From: Ramazzottius varieornatus
Lineage: Eukaryota > Tardigrada > Eutardigrada > Parachela > Ramazzottiidae
DNA: 64,000 nt
Direction of reading: 5' to 3'
NCBI GenBank assembly: GCA_001949185.1
Contig: BDGG01000010.1
Coordinates: 1,373,773 to 1,437,772, forward strand
Both the position numbers and the translations under genes were made by a program. Position 1 is the first letter of the stretch. Each line of letters begins with the position of its first letter. Below are positions 56,625-64,000 of the stretch, piece by piece. The notes beneath the pieces were generated by a model. The model did no database searches, was not told the origin of the DNA, and saw only the letters and a program-made list of their open reading frames with translations.

Positions 56625-58843
56625 CTATTTATTATTGACACAGCGTTGTTGACACTCTGCACTGTTTGGTTTTACTCTTCTTGATATTGGATTAGGTTTC
56701 CGTTTCTTTTCTTTCTCCTTTGCTGTGAAGTATCTTTCTCGGAACGTGTTTGTGTAGATGTTCTCGGCGAAAGTCACTTGATATTCCGGTTTCTGAAACG
56801 AAAGCAAAGATGGGTTGTTCGTAGCTTCCAGTGAACCGTTAGATCTAGTGAGTTCGATTCACTTCCTCATACCCATTCCTTTATCTTTTCCATCGTAATC
56901 AGTCTTCGGCTCGTGGACCCTGCAAGCTTCTGTTCGCTGTTACTGATCACGTTGAAACAGTCATGCTGAGGCACGGCAGTTTCGTTGTATTCATCTTGAA
57001 GAACAGGAAGCCAGTAAACCAGTCGACCACCGATACCAAGGTTCTTCGAAGCGAAGGACACCAAAGTGGTGATCAAATCGTTAAGAGCACATCTACCTAT
57101 CTGCATATGCCCGTCAACTTCCCTAACAAACCCAAAAGTGTTGCACATCAGTTTCAGATGTCAGACAGAAACCAGGTTTCACAGCTTACGATAGGTCACC
57201 GCTCAGCTCGCCAGAGAGAACTTTTCCAGTGCGAGCAATAGGTTCTCGCACACCATAGGGAGCTACGCCAAAGAAGAAACAGTATTAGCGAAACCAGAGA
57301 TCGAATTGCTGACGAAGAATGGGCGTGGACCGAGTGGGAAGGTCAAACTTACGGTCGGAGATGATCGCATCGAACCGCATGTCTTCCCTTATCACATTCT
57401 TCGTGGCGTCGGCCACAACGATCCCCACATAGTGATCGACCATGTCATACTGGGTGAAGTTAGCTAAAACGCTTTCGTCCCTTCTTCTCCAGGTATTCTT
57501 CGCTCTGGTAGACTTCCCTGAAACCAGCCAGAAGCTACATCAGTCGTGAAACGCGGAAAATATCGGCACTTTACAAGCACGATACCTCGTCCATGAAGTA
57601 AAGCTCGATCAATATCCGCGCCCAGAGAGTATCCTCCAAAGTATGAGGCTGCGACCAGTAGGCTTCCGGTTCCCACGAATGGATCGTACACTAGGGACCC
57701 ATTGGAAACTTGAGCTTGATTGGCCATGACGAGAGCTAGTAAGGGATCCATGCTAGTCGTCCCGATGAAGTATCGTTCGTCTAGTCGAAGCTTATGGGCA
57801 CCATCACGGCTACTATCAGCAATCTATAACATTACCTTAGTTTTTATGCGTGACCGAACACCAAGCCGGGCTACCTTCACGTACCCATCGTCCGAAAAAC
57901 ACTTGTTCGGGAAATGGTCGAACCGTCTCGTTCTCATTTCCGTAATCTTCCACGTAGTGGAAACTGTGCGTCGGGTTGTTCAGGTCCACCCGCGTGTCCA
58001 AAGGTAAGGCACGCAGTGCCTATGGGAAAGACCGGTTTCTTTCATCTGACAAAGCTTTCGAGGAAGAGCCTACTTCGATTCGATTCCTGATGTCGTCACA
58101 CGTCAGCTTCTTCCCGTACGCGTTAACCCTCAGTCGGAATGAAGAGCCTTCCGCGGAATATGTGGACTATAACAGACCCAAGTACGGTAGTGTTGAATAC
58201 GACTAAACATAATTACACAAGTTGGTTGTCTGAATCGTTTGCACGAAGCTTACCATGAAACTGGCTGGAAGCTGGGATAGATGTTCAAGAAGGTCCTTTA
58301 GCGATGTCGAATGGATCCAACATTCGTAACAGGATCTGAAAATAATACAGCATTAGTTTTAGTCTGATTAAAGACCACTGCTTCCCAACAGCGAAACGAC
58401 CTACGAGACGCTGAATTACTTCATGAGGACGGATCTGTGGACCAGGGTACGAGCTGCGTTCTCATCCGGCATATCCAGAAGCAGAAACGGACACTGGAAC
58501 CATACGACATCATGTTTGCGAAGGTTACATCCGGCACACACCAGAATACTGACGTACCTCATGATTTGTCATCTGGGCCTCGTTCAGTGGTATTCCTAGT
58601 AATCCACAAAGCGACCTGAGCTCCTGTAGCAAAGAGTGGTGAAAATGAAACGATCTCAGAAGAGCGAAACAGACTTGCAGCGCTTCGAGGTCTCACCGGG
58701 AAACGGAAGTCTACATGCTCTTGAGCGTAGTAGAACAGGAATTTCTTTCGGCAGGCGTACGTCACAGTGCAGTTGAAACTCTGTCGATGTGATTTCTCCC
58801 CCAACACAGAAGGCTTGACTTCTGTATCCGTCCTGCCTAACAT
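56625..58843 (-). CDS. TRMT11: tRNA (guanine-10-N2) methyltransferase TRMT11
   Basis: Multi-exon minus-strand gene. TRMT11/Trm11 is the catalytic subunit that, with TRMT112, methylates G10 of tRNAs in the cytosol. Blocks in order: KKFLFYYAQEHVDFRFP, LRSLCGLLGIPL, CPFLLLDMPDENAARTLV, CYECWIHSTSL, the THUMP-like region (RALPLDTRVDLNNP, FHYVEDYG, VFFGRWV), then the Rossmann fold MDPLLALVMANQAQ and LVYDPFVGTGSLLVAA with the SAM-binding GTG, the catalytic region FDAIISD with PPYG continuing across an intron, GGRLVYWLPV and TSRRLITMEKIKEW. It ends in a Lys/Arg-rich tail. The exact start is unsure: the ATG at 58843 is the first plausible one near KKFLFYY, and a small upstream exon cannot be excluded. 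Confidence 0.9.
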
Positions 58844-59965
58844 GGAGCTTACGCTTCTTCTGGCGTTCGATGAGCTTTCTGTAAGGAATGTTCGAAGAAC
58901 GGTTCCCAGTGATGTTCCATGCATTCGGAAACAGTCCGTGCCCCGGAGAGCCCCGATACTGAATCGAAGGACCGCGTGAAGTCCCGTCAGGTATGTCTCT
59001 GTCTCGAGCGAAGTCCTACAGACAGTGCATGTTAGTAACATCACCCACAGTTCCCAAAACACCAGTATTCAGCAGTGGTTCTGAAACTGCGAGAGTTGAT
59101 CAAGCAACTGAATTAACAGCTCTCTTCCGCGATGGCACCACTTACACCTATTCTCGTCGTATGATACTTCCTCTCCGAAGGTCCAAACTCGTTCTTCCGC
59201 TCAACTGCGAGGAGGAATCAAGGGATGCGAGTACTTCCCATGAGAATGAATGTGTAATGTAATCGAAGATTTAACCGGAAGCTTGAGCTTTCGAGACTCA
59301 AGTTTTAAATTTCCGGTAACACGCTCTCTTGCGAATCAAGTACCAACAGCAATCAATCCAGTGGTTGGTAAATTTTGTGTTCGCAAAGTCTGTCTTGTAA
59401 CTTTGTTTCTTCCAGTTAACACTTCAGTTGTTTTGGTTTTCTTTTATGGAAACTGTTTTTATTCAGGCGGATTCCTTTGCGAAGATCTCTCTGTTCTACT
59501 GCTCCACGTTCCAGGAATACGATGAGAGTTTATTGAGGCATGATCGGTGAACTGGATTATGTTTTGGAAAGTGCGGCATTGTCTGGCTACATTGGGTAGT
59601 TGACTACACAGGGTGACGATGTCTTGTGGTTCCAGTGTCCTCCTGATTCCGCACTCCGCAACGACTGAAACTTTCAAACGGGGAACGCCATTCGCTACTT
59701 GAGTGAGTTCTTAAGATGAACGGTGCCACCTACCATCAACTGCTAACGTACCTGACATTCAATGAAGTTCTTCTGAACACTTCCGGCGGTAGCACGCACA
59801 AGTACACGTACTGTATATCGCCTTGACATTTTGTGCTCATGTTACTAGATGGATACAACGGATTGAAGACCTAGCGCTTGGGCTCCGAAGACGTGGGATT
59901 TGGCGGTCAGTGTACTTCTGGAGGATATCCTCCATGTGGATCACTTGCCCTTAACTATCGCTACC
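58844..59965. other. Divergent spacer between TRMT11 and Furry
   Basis: About 1.1 kb with start codons of two divergent genes at its ends. It should contain both promoters and 5' UTRs. ACTTCCGG at about 59791 is an ETS/GABP-like site 175 bp upstream of the Furry start. No coding exon is supported. Confidence 0.5.
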
Positions 59966-62900
59966 ATGGAAGAGCACGAGACGTCGTACCCGGATGCTGG
60001 ACATCAGACGGCCACGATTGACAACTCTTCTGTTTCTGCCATCGGTCACGGTAAGTTTGTGGTGTCGGTTTTTGAGGACTGAGGGTACTGTTAGCAACAT
60101 TAAATGGCCAGTGCTGAACGAAGTAGATTACCTACGTACATCGTTGTGAGGACGCCGCGTGGGCAACTATCGCAAACGTACATGGTTAGCCACGGATCCT
60201 GACGTCATTTTGACCCGTGGCTGAAGTTTTGTGAGCGTTCCTTTTAGAAGGTTTTGCTGAAGCATCCAGACGGATACGCGTCGGTAGGGATCGACAGCTA
60301 CTGGCGGAACGTACAGGTCCACATGAGAGAAATTAGGTCTTCAAACTTGCCGAACAAGTCTACGGCATGTACATCGTTGCAGTCATGATGGAGCTCGATG
60401 TTCGCTGGGAAAGACAAACACACATCGCACATGATCGACAGCTCGATCGACCTAAACAACTCATGAATAATTTCGCTACACCGCCGTCCTGAAGTACCCA
60501 CCATGTTGAGGCTTGTTACAGCAAGTGGCGCCATCTACGAACTCAGCGAGGTACGCAGTCACGGACCGGAAGTCCCCCTTTATCTTCCTTTGTCCTACTG
60601 CGACGAGGTTTCTCTTTACTCCTTACTACGACCTTTCTTGGCTCTAGTAAACGGTACCAGCTTGATTTTCGACTTCCGGTAAATAACCACGGCGCGATGA
60701 CGCTTTCCGCGGGAATGACTGTCTTTCCGGCCCACAATTCACCGAACAGGCCTGCTTTTCCATCCGAAAATCATGCAGAATTCATGCATTGTTGAGCGGG
60801 AATCAGTATAGTCGACAGGTTTCCCCGCCGTGTTTCGACGACTCGACCATGTTTTGTTAATTCGGTTTATGATAAGATGCTTACCGGTTAATCGCCATAG
60901 ACCAGTTGGTGGGCCAAGTCTTGCAGCAAGGACAATGGCTACCTATGGACCTGAACACCGAGTTACCGCAGTTGAGTAATGAGCCACACGCTTCAGTGCC
61001 ATGCTGTAATCGTTCTGCGGTGTTATATTTCAGTTGAAAAGTTTATTGCGTGGTTCTTTGCGAGCTTGCTGGTGGAAATACCCAATCGTGTCTTTGCGTG
61101 TTTATTGAGCTCACATATCCGTCTCGACCGTGGCTGCTCGTTCCGCTCGCTGCCTCTCCGGTTGTATCTTTCTTTCATTCGTGACCACAGAGACCACCGG
61201 AGGATCGTCTTTGACGGCCTTCAGAGATCTTCACGGTATGTAAACTCGTTTCTACCATTTCAAATTAATTTATTTTGAAATTATTTTAAACTTCATACTT
61301 TTAAACTTTGCAGGAAGTCTTCATCATTCCTGTGCAAGAGTTCGGTCAATTTCAAGCATTCCATTTGAGTTTAATCTCATTTGGGTAAGTGCTTGCTGGC
61401 CTGGAGTTTTTGCCGGTGGTTCTTTTCCTTCTTGTGCGTACAGTGGCAGTGATTCATTCGGCGAAGTTGCAAGCTTGAGGTACTCATATACTAAAGTGTT
61501 GTCGACTGGCGACATTGAAAGACTGCGGCGATTAATCTTGTTACGGCATGTCGTGACGCTTGTTAATGACACGGAGGTATAGGGTAATATCTGTGACAAA
61601 TGTGTCGATTGCGGCGACCGTGTCTGTCACTTTATACCTGCCGCGTAGTACTTGCACAAAGACACAGACATTAATGCCTTTTCTTAACTGCCGATGCACG
61701 CCCAGCATGTAAGCTGCGCGGTACACCGGCACCAACAACACGTTTTGATAAGCCTAATGTTGGCCTCCCTGCCTTGATTACCAATTATTCCCCACACATC
61801 ATTCCGCTCGATTTAGCCTTTATGGCCAACTGGTTGAGCCTCGTTGATTTCCGGTTCTAGTCGATTGGGAAAGGGCTCGAGTCGACTAGGCGTGTTTGTT
61901 GTTATTCCCAAGATCGATCTTGAGCGTTAAGGTCGCCGGTTCTTCGTTCAAAGGTCTGGATAGCGGAGAAAATCTAACAGTCAGAATACTATCTTCGAGG
62001 TTCATTGTTTCGGGGATTAGATTTTGTCGAACAAAACTGAACGTTCGTGATGGGTGGCATGGTAATGGAAAAGTCCTCGGGTTAACTTCTTGCAATGCTC
62101 GAAGCGATGTTCGATCCAACATGACTGTATGTTATTATTGAGGTCTCTAATGACCATTTAGACGTTCGTCAGCACTGAGTTTGCTTGTTTCTCCGTTTGG
62201 GTTCTTCACCAACATGTGAGGAAGTTCGCATATCATCAAATGTTGCGGACGCGGTATTCCGTCTGCAGAATGTGGTAACTGATGTCCTTTTTTTCTTTGT
62301 TGTTGAGCAGATGAGACCAACGAAGCGATCAGCGTGAATTCGACTTCGTCGACTTGGTCGCCTGACCGGAAAAACACGCGGCTGCTCGATGTCGATTCTA
62401 ATCTTCACGCCAGCTCTGATAATACGAGTACAGTATCAGTCGGTCCGGAAGGCCTGACGGAAAAAGCTGAGGCCGGTATAGCAACATTGTCGACGGAGAC
62501 GACGACAACGCAGGATTCATCGATTGAATGCACCGATGATCATTCTAAAGCCATTGCCATTGCCGCTGTAACGCCAAGCGAAACTCTCAGCACAATTTGC
62601 AATGCCAGTTCGCCTGGATCAGCGACGACGACGACGACGGTTGATCACAGTGCGGCAGCTAGCGAACGTCCCGGCGTTTCTCTAGGTAAACCCACCGTTA
62701 TCACCTTACTGTTTATTTTAGCCCGGATGGTTATCGTCGAAGATTATCACGTTTTGTTTCCAGATATCGCTTTGCCCTGGGAATCGTCGAGAGAGTCGTC
62801 CTCGAAAACGGCGGGCTCTTCTCGATCACCCGGCGCAAAAATGGTCGTCGGCGAATATGTCCTGCAGACATTGTTCGTGGACTTTGCAAACAAGGTGGAG

Positions 62901-64000
62901 AAAAAGGTCGACGCGGTCTTGGCCGAACCATTGGTAAGAATTGTTTCTTCGATCGTTTCCCTGATTATCTTGCGCATGAAAACAAATTCGACGATTTTTC
63001 TGTGCTGAGTTCTTTGTTTTCTTTGTTTGTTTTTTTCGGAATTTGGTTTTCATGGTTGGGTGTTTGCTTTAGGGTCGACCGTTATCCAAGTCCTTTCAAC
63101 GAGGCGAAGATCCGCAGTTCGATCAGTTAGTTAGCTGTTTTCATGCCGTGGCCGAGCACGCACTTCCAGCGCTGCTGCGCACCTTGTTTGCGTGGTACGA
63201 CCGGCAGAACGTGGATTACCCCAATGTCAACGTCCCACCAGAGACCCACAAGCAAAAAGCCGAAGGATCGAAAACAGGAAGTGGAAGCACTAAATCCATA
63301 GAAATGATGGAGAAGGAACATCTTGTGAATAAGCGCAACTTGGCCGTGGATTACCTTTTCGCATTAGTGCTCATCGAGCTACTCAAACAGGTTAGTATAG
63401 CCACTTCCTTTTGTTCACTTCCGGTGTTCCTTCTTACGTTTCAACTTTCATCTCTTGGGTTTTTCTTATGACAGCTGCCCTTTCATCCTGGACATGAACA
63501 CATCGTTATGCAAGTCGAAAGCCTGGCTTTCCGCCATTTCAAGTATTGTGATCCGTAAGTGGCTTATCCTTCCTTGAAGATCTTTGAGAATTTCTTTGTT
63601 GTGGTTCTAAACTCTGTTTGTTTGTGCAGCATTATTGTCGGGCCCAACAGCGTCAACTTCCATATTGTGTCGGACTTGTATGCCGAAGTGATCGGGGTTC
63701 TTGCGCAATCTAGGTAAGAGCGGCAAAGAGACGTAGTTTACTATCGCACCTGCGTACTTCCGGTTTGGTTCAGTACAGCAGGTACAGGTATGTAGGTGCG
63801 TGAGGGATCAGTTGACTTGGTTCGTAACTTTTCACCCTTGTTCTTCGTGAGATCGTCAAACATTTTATTGATAATTTGAACGCTTTTTGCTTGTGTTTTA
63901 TAGATTTCAGTCAGTCAGAAGAAGGTTTATGGGCGAACTGAAAGAGCTCCGATTTAAAGAGGTGACACCTGCAGTTGCCCATAACATCATCGCCTTATTA
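59966..64000 (+). CDS. fry: Furry (FRY/FRYL/Tricornered-pathway scaffold), 5' part
   Basis: Seven exons are visible (59966-60050, 62311-62685, 62764-62933, 63073-63390, 63475-63554, 63630-63713, 63904 to the window end), all in consistent phase. Furry is a very large HEAT-like repeat scaffold for NDR/Tricornered kinases in cell morphogenesis and division. The start ATG has a strong context (CTACCATGG). The N-terminus is Ser/Thr-rich and unconserved. The conserved part begins at GEYVLQTLFVDFANKVEKK, then PLSKSFQRGEDPQFDQLVS, PALLRTLFAWYDRQN, NLAVDYLFALVLIELLKQ and SDLYAEVIGVLAQSRFQSV, all typical of the Furry N-terminus. Intron 1 is 2.26 kb. The gene runs off the window; most of its roughly 3000 residues lie outside. 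Confidence 0.93.
63745..63804. repeat. Hairpin repeat family A, copy 3
   Basis: CGCACCTGCGTAC faces GTATGTAGGTGCGTGAG over 60 bp inside Furry intron 6. The right arm matches copy 2 (33747-33806) closely. Confidence 0.7.

Overview
This is a eukaryotic (animal) chromosome segment. Genes are split into many short exons by GT-AG introns, mostly 50-150 bp, and packed on both strands. The gene set is metazoan: MSH6, an Unc-4 class homeobox gene, MCM10, axonemal dynein light intermediate chain, the piRNA helicase TDRD9/Spindle-E, barrier-to-autointegration factor, EMC2, TRMT11 and Furry. Small introns, high gene density and an axonemal dynein gene (lost in Caenorhabditis-type nematodes) suggest a compact non-nematode invertebrate. 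A tardigrade is my best guess, but that is inference. Splice sites were placed by hand from GT/AG signals, frame continuity and family similarity.

Layout. 1-2.3 kb: nothing recognisable. 2.33-7.03 kb: a 4.7 kb DNA transposon with inverted termini, carrying a frameshifted PIF/Harbinger-type transposase, a CCHC zinc-knuckle/coiled-coil ORF and several reverse-strand coiled-coil ORFs. 7.2-12.7 kb (+): MSH6, starting only about 140 bp from the transposon end. 13.1-15.0 kb (-): Unc-4 homeobox gene, followed by 4.7 kb of non-coding DNA. 19.7-22.1 kb (-): two related small secreted proteins rich in Val/Ala helical segments. 22.8-24.7 kb (-): a zinc alcohol dehydrogenase that looks like the bacterial/fungal family. 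25.4-28.3 kb (+): MCM10. 28.6-36.8 kb (-): a 14-exon gene for a predicted 1508-residue secreted or anchored protein with two copies of a Cache/EGF-like ectodomain (GPR158-like) and no seven-helix domain. 37.2-37.6 kb (-): a small unknown gene. 38.8-40.1 kb (-): DNALI1. 40.4-48.6 kb (-): TDRD9, about 30 exons, ending in a zinc finger. 49.0-52.6 kb (+): a decayed EF2 copy. 52.9-53.3 kb (+): BANF1, interrupted by an assembly gap. 53.8-54.9 kb (-): an unknown gene. 55.2-56.6 kb (+): EMC2. 56.6-58.8 kb (-): TRMT11. 60.0 kb to the end (+): the 5' part of Furry.

The genes do not form one pathway; this is ordinary animal gene order with head-to-head pairs (ADH/MCM10, unknown/EMC2, TRMT11/Furry) and tail-to-tail pairs (MSH6/Unc-4, MCM10/Cache-EGF, EMC2/TRMT11). 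Two families of short inverted-repeat (MITE-like) elements recur, every recognised copy inside an intron.

Most novel: the double Cache/EGF ectodomain protein, the tandem pair of small secreted helical proteins, the Harbinger-like element with extra ORFs, and the two intronic MITE families.
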